A stretch of DNA of 64,000 nucleotides, taken from positions 1 through 64,000 of the forward strand of contig JAAUTY010000011.1 in NCBI GenBank assembly GCA_012031265.1, in the 5' to 3' direction. Positions 37,555-46,435 of the stretch are shown here, one piece after another. Position numbers and translations under genes: made by a program. Origin of the DNA: Spirulinaceae cyanobacterium SM2_1_0 (GTDB lineage Bacteria; Cyanobacteriota; Cyanobacteriia; Cyanobacteriales; Spirulinaceae). Positions within the stretch are counted from its first letter, which is position 1. Each line of letters begins with the position of its first letter. Under the pieces are notes generated by a model. The model ran no database searches. It was not told the origin of the DNA and saw nothing but the letters and a program-made list of their open reading frames with translations.

Positions 37555-37722
37555 TTACACAACAAAATCATCGCCACGACTGGCGTCAGCGTCATGAGTC
37601 TGGAGGATGAATTTCGATAGTGACACCCAGGACGAGTTAACTGGCGCAAAAATCCTATTAGCTTCGACGAAGTAATTGAACTCTTCAGCAAGTAAATTGG
37701 GATTGATTGAGTCTCCATTCAT
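37555..37722 (-). CDS. Small AT-rich protein downstream of the broken DUF4365 gene
   Basis: A 55-residue frame from ATG 37722 to 37555 (MNGDSINPNLLAEEFNYFVE..., ending ASRGDDFVV). Its ATG overlaps the TGA stop of the DUF4365 frame (ATGA), the classic sign of translational coupling. Codon use is AT-rich like that of the pseudogene and unlike the neighbours. The same frame stays open upstream, but there it runs through the pseudogene in another phase. I recognise no family. It may be the partner of the DUF4365 protein. Confidence 0.5.
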   Translation of the reverse strand: MNGDSINPNLLAEEFNYFVEANRIFAPVNSSWVSLSKFILQTHDADASRGDDFVV

Positions 37723-37963
37723 AATCCCCCTTCGGCAGTTAAATACATTAATGCTTTTGACGTGAATCTCTGCTGAGTTGGTATATTGACTATCTTGCTT
37801 TTCGAGGAGATTTCCGACCATCCTTTGATAGAAATTTAGTAAGCTGATGCCCTGAATATACTTAAAATTCTCTCCTTTCTCATACCATGCAAAACCCATG
37901 AAGAAACGTCCTTGGGAACAATAACAACGATCAGTATTTGAGGCGTCTGCGTGTTTGGATGAA

Positions 37964-38060
37964 CTAGTACAAGACGGCGGAAATGAGAGACCTATTCAAA
38001 ATCCCCAGGATTCCCGTATTGCAGGTACTTAGAACTCAAAATTCGGCGCAGCGGTACTAG
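37964..38060 (+). mobile_element. CTAG-flanked MITE-like element, copy 2
   Basis: A 97-bp copy. It starts CTAGTACAAGACGGCGGAA and ends GGCGCAGCGGTACTAG, and is slightly shorter in the middle than copy 1. It lies inside the DUF4365 gene and shares its right CTAG (38057-38060) with copy 3, so the two copies are joined head to tail. Confidence 0.82.
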
Positions 38061-38167
38061 TACAAGGCGGCGGAAATGAGATCCCCATTCAGGATCCGTA
38101 GGATGCCTGTACTGTCTGCACTCATCACTCAAAACTCAGAACTCAAAATTCCGCGTAGCGGTACTAG
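38057..38167 (+). mobile_element. CTAG-flanked MITE-like element, copy 3
   Basis: A 111-bp copy. It starts CTAGTACAAGGCGGCGGAA and ends CCGCGTAGCGGTACTAG, with an internal tandem of ACTCAAAACTCAGAACTC. It has the same orientation as copies 1, 2 and 4. Its right end marks the exact point where the DUF4365 reading frame is broken. Confidence 0.82.
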
Positions 38168-38404
38168 CCTGTTGTATCTTTTTGCGTCTAGAGGGTATTT
38201 GATAATGCCTTTCTTAATGTGAACGCCTTCAGGGTTAGTGGACATCATGACAATCTGGGCTAGCTTGATTGGCGCTAAGTTGACTTACCCCTAAATTTCC
38301 TACTATTTGTGTCTAGAAGCTAGGTCATAGTTGAGGCTTGAGCAAGAGACCATGCAATTTATAGCAACTATTGGCTTACCCAAATTAGAGGATATCGACA
38401 CAAC

Positions 38405-39094
38405 CTAAACGCGCAGTTGCGTCACAGCGATGTGCCCCTGGAAGCAGATGTCGATGTCCGTTCCAGGCGCGCGCTGCCGCTCGGCGTAGACACCGGTGTA
38501 GACGTAGGCGTTGCCTGCTTGGCGATAAACGACTGGTAGTGGCTGAGTGCTGGCTTCGCAGAAGATGATCGGCGGTTGCATCGCCCCTGATTCCAGATGG
38601 GGCAGATTGACATTCCAAAAGGCAGCCGGAGGTAGGGTTAGAGAAAGTAGTTTTTCCAAAACTGCGTGGGTCCATTGAGCGGCTTGCTCCCAGTCGATCG
38701 TCAGGGGGCGGGCAACGAAGTGGGAGATCGCGATCGCCGGAATGCCGTGCATCGCCGCCTCGCGCGCCGCCGCTACGGTGCCCGAGGTGTAAATGTCCAC
38801 ACCCAGATTTCCCCCCGCATTCACTCCCGACAGCAGCCAGTCAATCTGCTGCGGATAGAGGGCGTGGAGGGCGAGGCGAGTGCAGTCGGCGGGGGTTCCA
38901 GACACGGCATAGGCACGCTCGCTGTGACACTCGACTGGTAGTGGCTGCTGGGTCGTGGTCTGGTGGCCGCAACCGGAAAATTCACCGGCGGGTGCGACGA
39001 TGGCGCTGGGCTGATTGAGGGTCTGTACGGCTTGCTCGAGGGCGCGCAGACCGGGAGCATCAATACCGTCGTCGTTAGTCAGGATGAAAACCAT
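38405..39094 (-). CDS. surE: 5'/3'-nucleotidase SurE
   Basis: A metal-dependent phosphatase acting on nucleoside monophosphates (and exopolyphosphate in some species). The 229-residue product begins MVFILTNDDGIDAPGLRAL with the two metal-binding Asp residues. The catalytic Ser region is EFSGCGHQTT, followed by AVSGTPADCTRLAL and the Asn motif LLSGVNAGGNLGVDIYTSGTVAAAREA. ATG 39094 places the NDDG motif at residues 7-10 as in the family; the upstream ATG 39145 is rejected. The gene ends next to the AT-rich DUF4365/MITE island. Confidence 0.95.
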   Translation of the reverse strand: MVFILTNDDGIDAPGLRALEQAVQTLNQPSAIVAPAGEFSGCGHQTTTQQPLPVECHSERAYAVSGTPADCTRLALHALYPQQIDWLLSGVNAGGNLGVDIYTSGTVAAAREAAMHGIPAIAISHFVARPLTIDWEQAAQWTHAVLEKLLSLTLPPAAFWNVNLPHLESGAMQPPIIFCEASTQPLPVVYRQAGNAYVYTGVYAERQRAPGTDIDICFQGHIAVTQLRV

Positions 39095-39469
39095 GCGTTG
39101 GGGAGTGGCGATCGCTGCCAGAGTGTAACCTGAGAGTCTGGTCAAAGTGTAGACGCCTAACTGCTTGCGAGTCTATGGTCAGTACTGGCAACATCTCTGG
39201 CGATCGCTGCCTCGAGTCAATCTGCGGATAACTGTATGGGTGGCCGCTACGAGCCACCCGACGACATGATGAGCTGTCAGGTCGCCAAGCGGAGAAATCT
39301 GGTTGGTTACAATGACCTTGCTGGATCTGGGGATGCAATCTGACGGTCAATTGGGATGCCCGTAGCATCAGAGGCACCCCACCAAACTGTCATTGGCATC
39401 AACACTCAGACCCCAATATCAACCAGAGTCCTAGAAACAGTTGACAACAGACTCTCGCAACGACACCGC
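39095..39469. other. Spacer between sufS and surE with a hairpin
   Basis: No gene seen. At 39238-39259 a perfect 7-bp stem GGGTGGC/GCCACCC with an 8-base loop could help end the suf transcript, though no T run follows. Confidence 0.45.
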
Positions 39470-40735
39470 TCAAGCTAGAGCACTTTGGAAAAATTCGATG
39501 GTTTCCTGCAAGGCAGCCGCGAAGCGATCAATCTCAGCCAGCGTGTTGTAGAAATACAGACTCGCCCGAGCGCTGCCTGTCACGCCGAGCAACCGGTGCA
39601 GCGGCTGTGTGCAGTGGTGACCGGTGCGGATAGCAACACCCTCGTGATCCAGCAGTGTGGCGAGATCACTCGCATTTAGCCCCTCAACATTGAAAGCCGC
39701 CAGTGCCGCGCGGCCCGTACCATCTGCATGAGGGGCCGGGCCGTAGATCCGCAGACCAGGGATTGCGCCCAGCCTGGCGAAGAGATGGCGGGTGAGTTCG
39801 GCTTCATAAGCATGGATGGCATCTAGACCAAGCTGGTTGAGGTAATCTATTGCCGCACCAAGGGCGATCGCCTCGCCAATCGCGGGGGTCCCGGCTTCAA
39901 ACTTGTGGGGCAATTCCGCCGTAGTGAAGCGATCCAGAAACACATCCTGAATCATCTCACCGCCGCCCAAAAACGGTGGCATCGACTCCAGCAACGCCAG
40001 CTTGCCGTAGAGAAAGCCCACGCCGGTCGGGCCACACATTTTATGCCCCGAGGCGACTAACCAATCACAGTCCAGCGCCTGCACATCGACCGCCATATGC
40101 GGCACACTCTGGCAGGCATCGAGTAACACCTTAGCGCCGTACTGGTGCGCCAACTCAATGATCTCAGTCGCCGGATTCAGGCAGCCCAGGGTATTGGACA
40201 CATGGACAACAGCAACCAGCTTTGTCTTGTTCGACAGCAACTGCCGGTAGGCGTCCAGATCGAAGCTCTCATCGGCATTCAGCGGCACGTGCTTGAGCAC
40301 CGCCCCCGTTTTCTGCGCCACCATCTGCCAGGGTACAAGATTGCTGTGGTGCTCCATGACCGAGAGGATAATTTCGTCACCGGCTTGCAGATGGCTTAGA
40401 CCCCAACTGTTAGCGACTAAGTTAATTGCTTCACTGGCATTGCGCGTAAAAACGATCTCATTGCGCGATGTCGCCTTAACGAATTGGGCAATTTTGTCCC
40501 GTGCTCCCTCATAAGCCTCGGTCGCCCGCGCGCTCAGTGTATGCGCGCCGCGATGGACATTGGCATTAGTCTGCTCGTAGTAGTCGCGCAGCGCGTGGAT
40601 GACTGCCAGTGGTTTCTGCGAAGTGGCCGCATTGTCCAGATAGAGCAGAGGCTGATCACCAACCCGTTGGTTGAGGATGGGAAAATCAGCGCGAGCGCGC
40701 TCGGCGAGGCTGGGGGCTTGAGTTAGAGCAGTCAT
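39470..40735 (-). CDS. sufS: Cysteine desulfurase SufS
   Basis: A PLP enzyme that takes sulfur from cysteine for Fe-S cluster assembly on SufBCD. The 421-residue product shows the class V aminotransferase pattern: [33 protein letters not shown], the PLP lysine in [20 protein letters not shown], and the active-site Cys in [17 protein letters not shown] (RxGxxC, type II). Last gene of the sufBCDS operon, 98 bases after sufD. SufE is not beside it. Confidence 0.97.
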   Translation of the reverse strand: MTALTQAPSLAERARADFPILNQRVGDQPLLYLDNAATSQKPLAVIHALRDYYEQTNANVHRGAHTLSARATEAYEGARDKIAQFVKATSRNEIVFTRNASEAINLVANSWGLSHLQAGDEIILSVMEHHSNLVPWQMVAQKTGAVLKHVPLNADESFDLDAYRQLLSNKTKLVAVVHVSNTLGCLNPATEIIELAHQYGAKVLLDACQSVPHMAVDVQALDCDWLVASGHKMCGPTGVGFLYGKLALLESMPPFLGGGEMIQDVFLDRFTTAELPHKFEAGTPAIGEAIALGAAIDYLNQLGLDAIHAYEAELTRHLFARLGAIPGLRIYGPAPHADGTGRAALAAFNVEGLNASDLATLLDHEGVAIRTGHHCTQPLHRLLGVTGSARASLYFYNTLAEIDRFAAALQETIEFFQSALA

Positions 40736-40833
40736 CAGCGAACAGTTGACGGTGAATAAAATCGGCAGTAGGCAACGAACAGATTAACGCGGCTCAGGCG
40801 ACCGGTGAGTCCATCCTCGTCAGCCCACTGACT

Positions 40834-42231
40834 CTAAGTCGTGGGGGCTGTCTGAACATCGGTGCGGCAGGCAATGCACTGGGTGAGTTGTCCGCGCAGA
40901 GAAGCGATCGGAACCTGCTCCAGGATTTCAGCCGCGAAGGCATCCAAGAGCAGGTTGCGGGCTTGGTCAGCAGCGATCCCACGACTCTGAAGATAGAACA
41001 GTTCATCGGCCTCAATCTGGCTGACGGTCGCGCCATGGGTACATTTCACATTGTCGGCAGTGATTTGCAGCTCCGGTTTTGTGTTGACCCGCGCCTTGTC
41101 CGAGAGCAGCAGGTTGCGATTGAGTTGCGCGGCATTCGTCATCTGCGCCGCCTGGGGAACCAGTACCTTGCCGTTGAAAACGGCGTGGGCGCGCTCATCT
41201 ACAATGCACTTATGCAACTGGTCAACATCGCCATAGGGATAGGCAAGGCGCATCGTGCTGTGGGTGTCGGCAGTCTGCGAGCCGCGAATCGCCGTTAAGC
41301 CGTAGAGCTGGCTTTCCGTTTGCTCACCGCCCTGCTCAACCTCCCAGTTGTGCCGCGATAGCTGGGCACCGAGGCTGAGGGCGTAGCCGCTGTAAGTGCT
41401 GGCGCGCGCTTGGCTGACCCCTGTGCGCCCAACATGAAGGGCATTCCCAGCTTCACGCTGGTAGCGAATATGGCGGAGACGTGCATTCTCCTGAACCACG
41501 CAATCGGTCACCGAATTTAGCAGATAAGGATGGGGAGTATCGGCGTCCGGGCACGCCACCACTGCTCCAGTGAATTGTTCAACTACGGTCAGACTAGCAC
41601 CGCGTTCCGCCACGATCAGAGCGCGTGGTTGGTTAAAACTGGGAACGGTGGGAGCCGTGAGGCAGAGCAGGTGAATTGGGGTTTCGATCTGGGCATCGGG
41701 TTCCGCCCAAATGGTCGCGATGTCCGGAAAACCAGCGGCGTTCAGGGCGGCGAATACTTCGCGATCGCCCACTCGTGCCGCCACATACTCGATCGCCGCC
41801 GAATTCAGCTCTAGCGGCAGATCGGCTAAGCTCCCAACCTGCACACCCGCTGGTAAAGCGGACAGATCCGAGAGCAACATATCCACACGACCATTGACCA
41901 CAACCAGTCGGCAGCCCTGGCTTTCGGGCAGTATCCAAGGCGCGATCGCTCCCAGATCCAACGGCATCGCCCGCGCCGGTTGCAGCTCGAGTGCTAGCAG
42001 AGCGCTCAGATCCGTGAAGCGCCAGTCTTCATCCCGGCGCGACGGCAGTCGCTGCTGTGCTGCGTGGTAAGCCGAGCGCTGACGGAGTTCTTGTAACCAA
42101 CCCGTGACCTCGGAGCGGACGTGCGATCGCTGCTCTTCGGCATAGCGCAACAACGCCTTCAGATAATCGACCTGGGGGCGATCCGCGTCCGTCACCGCCA
42201 GCAGTGGTTCTGAGGAAGTCTTAACCGTCAT
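40834..42231 (-). CDS. sufD: Fe-S cluster assembly protein SufD
   Basis: A 465-residue scaffold partner of SufB and SufC. The N-terminus is helical (YHAAQQRLPSRRDEDWRFTDL with the family DEDWRFT motif). A right-handed beta-helix follows (SLTVVEQF, VVQENARLRHIRYQREAG). The C-terminal part reads VDQLHKCIVDERAHAVFNGKV, then LLLSDKARVNTKPELQI, KCTHGATVSQIEADELFYLQSRGI, with the conserved His in CTHGA. Its ATG directly follows the sufC stop codon, so translation is coupled. Confidence 0.97.
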   Translation of the reverse strand: MTVKTSSEPLLAVTDADRPQVDYLKALLRYAEEQRSHVRSEVTGWLQELRQRSAYHAAQQRLPSRRDEDWRFTDLSALLALELQPARAMPLDLGAIAPWILPESQGCRLVVVNGRVDMLLSDLSALPAGVQVGSLADLPLELNSAAIEYVAARVGDREVFAALNAAGFPDIATIWAEPDAQIETPIHLLCLTAPTVPSFNQPRALIVAERGASLTVVEQFTGAVVACPDADTPHPYLLNSVTDCVVQENARLRHIRYQREAGNALHVGRTGVSQARASTYSGYALSLGAQLSRHNWEVEQGGEQTESQLYGLTAIRGSQTADTHSTMRLAYPYGDVDQLHKCIVDERAHAVFNGKVLVPQAAQMTNAAQLNRNLLLSDKARVNTKPELQITADNVKCTHGATVSQIEADELFYLQSRGIAADQARNLLLDAFAAEILEQVPIASLRGQLTQCIACRTDVQTAPTT

Positions 42232-43023
42232 CTAGGCTCCGACCTCCGCCACCACTTCACTATCCAAAAACTCGTAGCCCCGTGACTCCAGTTCCAGCGC
42301 CAGTTCTTTGCCACCGCTCTTGACGATGCGACCGGCGTGCATGACGTGAACATAGTCCGGCTCGATGTAGTTAAGCAGGCGCTGATAGTGGGTGATCATC
42401 ACCGTGGCATTCTCCGGCGTCGCGAGCTGTTTGACACCCGAAGCAACAATTTTCAGGGCATCAATGTCGAGACCCGAATCAGTTTCATCGAGAATCGCTA
42501 GTTTTGGTTCCAGCAAAGCCATTTGCAGGATCTCGTTACGCTTTTTCTCGCCACCCGAAAAGCCTTCGTTGACACTGCGGCCGAGGAAACGCGCGTCCAT
42601 CTGCACGACACCCAACTTTTCTTCGACTAAATCCTCGAAGCCAAAGGCGTCCAGCTCCTCGAAACCCAGATGTTGGCGGCGTGAATTGTAGGCAACCCGC
42701 AGAAAGTCGAGATTACTAACGCCGGGAATTTCGAGCGGGTACTGGAAAGCGAGAAAAATCCCTGCCAAAGCCCGCGCTTCCGGTTCTAATTCGGTTATAT
42801 TCTCCCCGTAGTAGGCAATCTCGCCACCCGTCACCTCGTAGTCAGGATGACCTGCGAGCACTTTAGAAAAGGTGCTTTTTCCGGAGCCATTACGACCCAT
42901 GATCGCGTGGATTTCACCGGCTTTGATCTCCAGGTTGAGTCCCTTGAGAATCGGTTCGCCTTCGACGCTGGCGTGCAGATCACGGACTTGCAAAATCGTT
43001 TCGCTATCGGCGCGGATCGTCAC
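42232..43023 (-). CDS. sufC: Fe-S cluster assembly ATPase SufC
   Basis: The ABC-type ATPase of the SufBCD complex, 263 residues. Walker [17 protein letters not shown], signature [19 protein letters not shown], Walker [17 protein letters not shown], and the H-loop in [10 protein letters not shown]. It starts with GTG at 43023 in the frame that gives the family N-terminus. It is 163 bases downstream of sufB and abuts sufD. Confidence 0.97.
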   Translation of the reverse strand: MTIRADSETILQVRDLHASVEGEPILKGLNLEIKAGEIHAIMGRNGSGKSTFSKVLAGHPDYEVTGGEIAYYGENITELEPEARALAGIFLAFQYPLEIPGVSNLDFLRVAYNSRRQHLGFEELDAFGFEDLVEEKLGVVQMDARFLGRSVNEGFSGGEKKRNEILQMALLEPKLAILDETDSGLDIDALKIVASGVKQLATPENATVMITHYQRLLNYIEPDYVHVMHAGRIVKSGGKELALELESRGYEFLDSEVVAEVGA

Positions 43024-43185
43024 AGTGTAGTTCTCCTCTCAACTGGGGGCGATCGCCCGCCCCCATGACAATTTAGTCTCGATGATGTAACCAGTTAAGT
43101 ACTTTTGGAAACCCAGCTTCTCCATTGGCTGATGGCCGAGATTGAGCACTTCTCAGACCAGAAACTGGGTTGCTGTACCGGCGCC

Positions 43186-44628
43186 TTAGCCGACCGTCCC
43201 TTCTAGCTTCAGGCTCAGCAGCTTATCCGCCTCCGCCGCAAACTCCATTGGCAGTTGGTTGAAGACATCTTGGCAGAAACCGCTGATCAGCATCGAAATC
43301 GCCGCTTCGCTATCGATGCCCCGCTGCGCAAAGTAGAACAGTTGGTCTTCACCGATCTTCGAGGTCGATGCCTCATGCTCGACCCGCGCCGACTGGTTTT
43401 CGACCTGGATGTAGGGGAAGGTATTGGCTTCTGCGGTATCACCAATCAGCATCGAGTCGCACTGCGAATAATTACGCGCCCCCTTCGCCTTCGGCCCCAT
43501 CTTCACCAAGCCCCGGTAGCTGTTTCGTGAGCCGCCTGCCGAGATACCTTTGGAAATAATCGTACTGCGGGTATTGCGACCGATGTGCACCATCTTGGTG
43601 CCAGTATCCGCTTGCTGCTTATTATTAGTCAGCGCGATGGAATAAAACTCGCCAACCGAGTTATCGCCGACCAAGACACAACTGGGGTATTTCCAGGTGA
43701 TTGCCGAGCCAGTTTCTACCTGTGTCCAAGAAATTTTGGAGTTGACGCCTTTGCAGAGACCGCGCTTGGTGACAAAGTTATAGATGCCACCTTTACCATT
43801 TTCATCACCGGCGAACCAGTTTTGCACGGTTGAGTACTTGATCTCGGCATTATCCAGGGTCACCAGCTCAACGACAGCCGCATGAAGCTGATTGCTGTCG
43901 TACATGGGCGCGGTGCAGCCTTCGAGATAGCTAACTGAAGCACCTTCTTCAGCCACAATCAGCGTGCGCTCAAACTGACCCGTATCACCGTCGTTGATCC
44001 GGAAGTAGGTGGACAGCTCCATCGGGCAGGTGACACCTTTGGGAATGTAGACGAAGGAGCCATCGCTGAATACTGCCGCATTCAGGGCAGCGAAGTAGTT
44101 GTCGCCAGCGGGGACGACCGAGCCGAGATACTTTTGCACCAATTCGGGGTGCTCTTGTAGCGCCTCCGAGATTGAGCAAAAGATGACGCCCGACTCAGCC
44201 AGTTTTTCCTTGAAGGTCGTGCCAATCGAAACGCTGTCGAAAATCGCATCAACGGCGACATTGGAGAGCCGCTTCTGCTCAGAGAGGGGGATGCCAAGCT
44301 TCTCAAAGGTGTCGAGGAGTGTCGGATCGACCTCATCGAGGCTGTCGAGCTTCTTTTTAGCTTGCTTAGGAGCCGAGTAGTAAACGATGTCCTGGTAGTC
44401 GATCGGCGGATACTCCACGTGCTGCCAGTTCGGCTCGGTCATCTTGAGCCACTGCCGATAGGCCCGCAGGCGAAAGTCGAGCATGAACTCAGGCTCATTT
44501 TTCTTCGCCGAGATCAGCCGCACCACGTCCTCGCTCAGGCCGCGTGGGATCGTGTCTTTTTCAATATCGGTAATAAAGCCGTACTTGTAGGGCTGATTGA
44601 CGAGGGTCTTGACCTTAGTTGCGCTCAT
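43186..44628 (-). CDS. sufB: Fe-S cluster assembly protein SufB
   Basis: The main scaffold of the Suf system, 480 residues. Typical segments are [80 protein letters not shown] and GAKNY-like [15 protein letters not shown], ending with [23 protein letters not shown] 44628 gives the usual cyanobacterial length; a TTG at 44673 lies 15 codons upstream. First gene of sufBCDS, divergent from sufR, with two operator-like palindromes between them. Confidence 0.97.
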   Translation of the reverse strand: MSATKVKTLVNQPYKYGFITDIEKDTIPRGLSEDVVRLISAKKNEPEFMLDFRLRAYRQWLKMTEPNWQHVEYPPIDYQDIVYYSAPKQAKKKLDSLDEVDPTLLDTFEKLGIPLSEQKRLSNVAVDAIFDSVSIGTTFKEKLAESGVIFCSISEALQEHPELVQKYLGSVVPAGDNYFAALNAAVFSDGSFVYIPKGVTCPMELSTYFRINDGDTGQFERTLIVAEEGASVSYLEGCTAPMYDSNQLHAAVVELVTLDNAEIKYSTVQNWFAGDENGKGGIYNFVTKRGLCKGVNSKISWTQVETGSAITWKYPSCVLVGDNSVGEFYSIALTNNKQQADTGTKMVHIGRNTRSTIISKGISAGGSRNSYRGLVKMGPKAKGARNYSQCDSMLIGDTAEANTFPYIQVENQSARVEHEASTSKIGEDQLFYFAQRGIDSEAAISMLISGFCQDVFNQLPMEFAAEADKLLSLKLEGTVG

Positions 44629-44753
44629 GTGCTCGCTCTCAATACGTAAAAATCTCGATCCCTGATGGCTCAAGGCTACTGCCGACCTTGCTCAGAAGAG
44701 CCGCAACCAGCAAAGAGTCGCGGTGAATTGGGAGAGGTCGGCTCAACAGGGAT

Positions 44754-44773
44754 AAGCAACAAAGTTGTTGCTT
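44754..44773. promoter_or_regulatory. SufR operator, site 1
   Basis: A 20-base near-perfect palindrome with 9-base arms AAGCAACAA / TTGTTGCTT and centre AG. It contains CAAC-N6-GTTG (44757-44770), the motif bound by SufR in Synechocystis. It lies 125 bases upstream of the sufB start. Confidence 0.88.
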
Positions 44774-44796
44774 AAATATAATTCTAGGCTACATTA

Positions 44797-44812
44797 ACAA
44801 CAACTTTGTTGT
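44797..44812. promoter_or_regulatory. SufR operator, site 2
   Basis: The palindrome ACAACAA-CT-TTGTTGT contains CAAC-N6-GTTG (44798-44811). Its centre is 41 bases (about four helical turns) from that of site 1 and 55 bases before the sufR start. It probably serves autoregulation of sufR. Confidence 0.86.
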
Positions 44813-44858
44813 CAAAATTGTTAAGCTTGTGGTTGAGCGTTCCCTATACTAGGCTCTG

Positions 44859-45509
44859 ATGACGGCTTCCCAGCACGCCTCAACGAAAGATGACATTCTC
44901 CAATACCTGCTGCGACAGGGCAGCGCCACGGCGCAAGAGTTAGCGGAGACTTTAACGATCAGCCCACAGGCGATAAGGCGGCACCTCAAAGACCTGGCGG
45001 CTGAGGAGCTGATTGAGTATCGCTCTGTCCAAGTGGGTCTTGGCCGACCACAGCACCATTACTCGCTGAGTCGGCGGGGGCGCGATCGCTTTCCGCAGCG
45101 CCACGGCGAGTTCGCGGTTTCATTTCTAGATGCCCTCGTGGAAATGGTGGGCGAGGAGCAGGTCAGTGCTGTGCTGCGTAAGCAGTGGGAGCTTAAGGCT
45201 GAGCGCTATCGCCTCCGGATTGGTCAGGGTGGTTTGCTGGATCGCGTCGAAAATCTTGTCAAGCTGCGCCAGGATGAAGGTTATATGGCGGAATGGCATC
45301 CGGTCAGTAGCCAAAGTGACCACGAGCAGTATATTTTCGCGGAGCATAACTGCGCGATCGCCGAGGTGGCAGAGTCTTTCCCCAGCGTCTGTGGGCACGA
45401 GCTGGAGATGTTCGCGGCGATCCTGCCCGACTGCACGATCGAGCGCACACAGTGGCTGAATGACGGCGAGCATCGCTGCGGTTATCTGATTCGTCGTCGC
45501 CCTGACTAA
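44859..45509 (+). CDS. sufR: Fe-S-sensing transcriptional repressor SufR
   Basis: A 216-residue repressor of the suf operon. The N-terminal winged helix reads KDDILQYLLRQGSATAQELAETL, ISPQAIRRHLKDLAAEELI. A dimerising middle region follows, and a C-terminal cluster-binding segment with four cysteines: EHNCAIAEVAESFPSVCGHELEMF, ILPDCTIERT, HRCGYLI. Three of them are the ones reported to hold a [4Fe-4S] cluster in the family. The DNA-binding form represses sufBCDS and itself through the two CAAC-N6-GTTG sites in the 230-base divergent region. ATG 44859 begins the conserved frame. Confidence 0.95.
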   Translation: MTASQHASTKDDILQYLLRQGSATAQELAETLTISPQAIRRHLKDLAAEELIEYRSVQVGLGRPQHHYSLSRRGRDRFPQRHGEFAVSFLDALVEMVGEEQVSAVLRKQWELKAERYRLRIGQGGLLDRVENLVKLRQDEGYMAEWHPVSSQSDHEQYIFAEHNCAIAEVAESFPSVCGHELEMFAAILPDCTIERTQWLNDGEHRCGYLIRRRPD

Positions 45510-45561
45510 GGTAGGCTTTTGGCCGTCAATCGTGCAGACTGACGAGGAGAACGCAAAACCG

Positions 45562-45813
45562 ATGACCGACTCACCGAGCAACCAATTCCTCACTGCTGAG
45601 GAGTCGTCAGCTGTTGATATGGCGCTGCTAGCCGCCCATGAGAAGTTTTTGACGCGCCTGACCATTTCCTCACAACGTCTACTAGCGGTGATTGCCGCGC
45701 ACTATACCGTGGCGATCGAGGAACTGACCCCAGCGCAGATCATCGCCTGGTTTGAGCAGGATAGCAAAGTCCGCCGCGAGCAAGGTCCTGAGGCAGCCAT
45801 CCTCAAGTGGTAA
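45562..45813 (+). CDS. Small conserved-type hypothetical protein
   Basis: An 83-residue acidic protein (MTDSPSNQFLTAEESSAVD...) with three predicted helices: AVDMALLAAHEKFLTRLT, SSQRLLAVIAAHYTVAIEE and TPAQIIAWFEQDSKVRREQ. No family recognised. ATG 45562 is chosen because GAGGAGA ends 11 bases upstream; the frame is open to 45532. It begins 52 bases after sufR on the same strand and may be co-transcribed with it. Confidence 0.6.
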   Translation: MTDSPSNQFLTAEESSAVDMALLAAHEKFLTRLTISSQRLLAVIAAHYTVAIEELTPAQIIAWFEQDSKVRREQGPEAAILKW

Positions 45814-46435
45814 GGGGCGCGATGCTCGCACTTTTCTCTCAGCAAAAGTTATGATTTGTATAAGGTGCGACTGAGCTGAACAGGTTGCAGGGTGCTCAGC
45901 GCTGCTGCTCTCGCTTGATGGCGTCTAGGGCGGCTAGATGGGAGGCATCTGCATGGAGAGCGAGCATTCATAAGCTTTTGATCGAGTGATGTGCTGGGGC
46001 TGGATTGATTACCGCTAGATGGTGCGGGTCACGCGCCTACTTTGGGGACTGACAGGGCAGCCCAATGCGCAGAGGGTGGGGTATTCTGCTAGTGTCTCGT
46101 TTTGCTTGGCTCCGGATCTCCAGACTAAGACGGGCGACAGTGCGCGGGTAAACTCCGGCTCACGATTGGCACGGGTATCGCGCTGGTGAGGCGGCAACGG
46201 GAAAAACTTCGCCGCAAGTTTACAAACTTGCTATGAGGTAAAAATTTTCTGTGAAGTCTCTGCTCTGTCGCTGCAAAAATCCCTGGAAACAAGTCGTTGG
46301 CTTGTGTAGACAAGGCTTAGAATATGGAGCTTTAATGTAGTGACTGCAACTGGTACGATCGGCTTCACAGGCTGCGTTGCTCGCAGTACGTTGGTCAATC
46401 GCTGTCCTCCTGCTGTCTTGCACCGACCGACACGC
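45814..46435. other. Spacer upstream of the GGDEF gene
   Basis: About 620 bases without a supported gene. Short frames on the minus strand (46015-46590) lack family features. I looked for SRP RNA, tmRNA, 6S and RNase P RNA signatures and found none. It probably carries the promoter of the diguanylate cyclase gene. Confidence 0.45.

Larger units (their letters stand above)
37719..38284 (-). pseudogene. DUF4365-domain gene interrupted by two MITE copies
   Basis: The upstream exon-like part (38284-38168) encodes LAPIKLAQIVMMSTNPEG, then HIKKGIIKYPLDAKRYNR. Removing the two tandem elements while keeping one CTAG (deleting 37964-38163) continues in frame with LVHPNTQTPQILIVVIVPKD, VSSWVL, ASAY-stop-ISIKGWSEI and VNIPTQQRFTSKALMYL, ending EGGL at TGA 37719. 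This matches the DUF4365 pattern (PLK.KNY..L, PRILVVV.VPED...W, CAYW.SL.G, IPR..LFT.EAL), a family with a restriction-endonuclease-like fold. Besides the insertion there is one in-frame TAA (37836-37838) where the family has Trp. The N-terminal part seems lost or unreadable upstream. Confidence 0.75.

Noticed and set aside
37555-37899. A 114-codon frame read as one gene
   Set aside because: Only its last 55 codons look like a separate gene; the upstream part is the DUF4365 pseudogene read in the wrong phase.
45814-46435. Possible structured RNA in the spacer upstream of the GGDEF gene
   Set aside because: No conserved core of SRP RNA, tmRNA, RNase P or 6S RNA could be found by eye.
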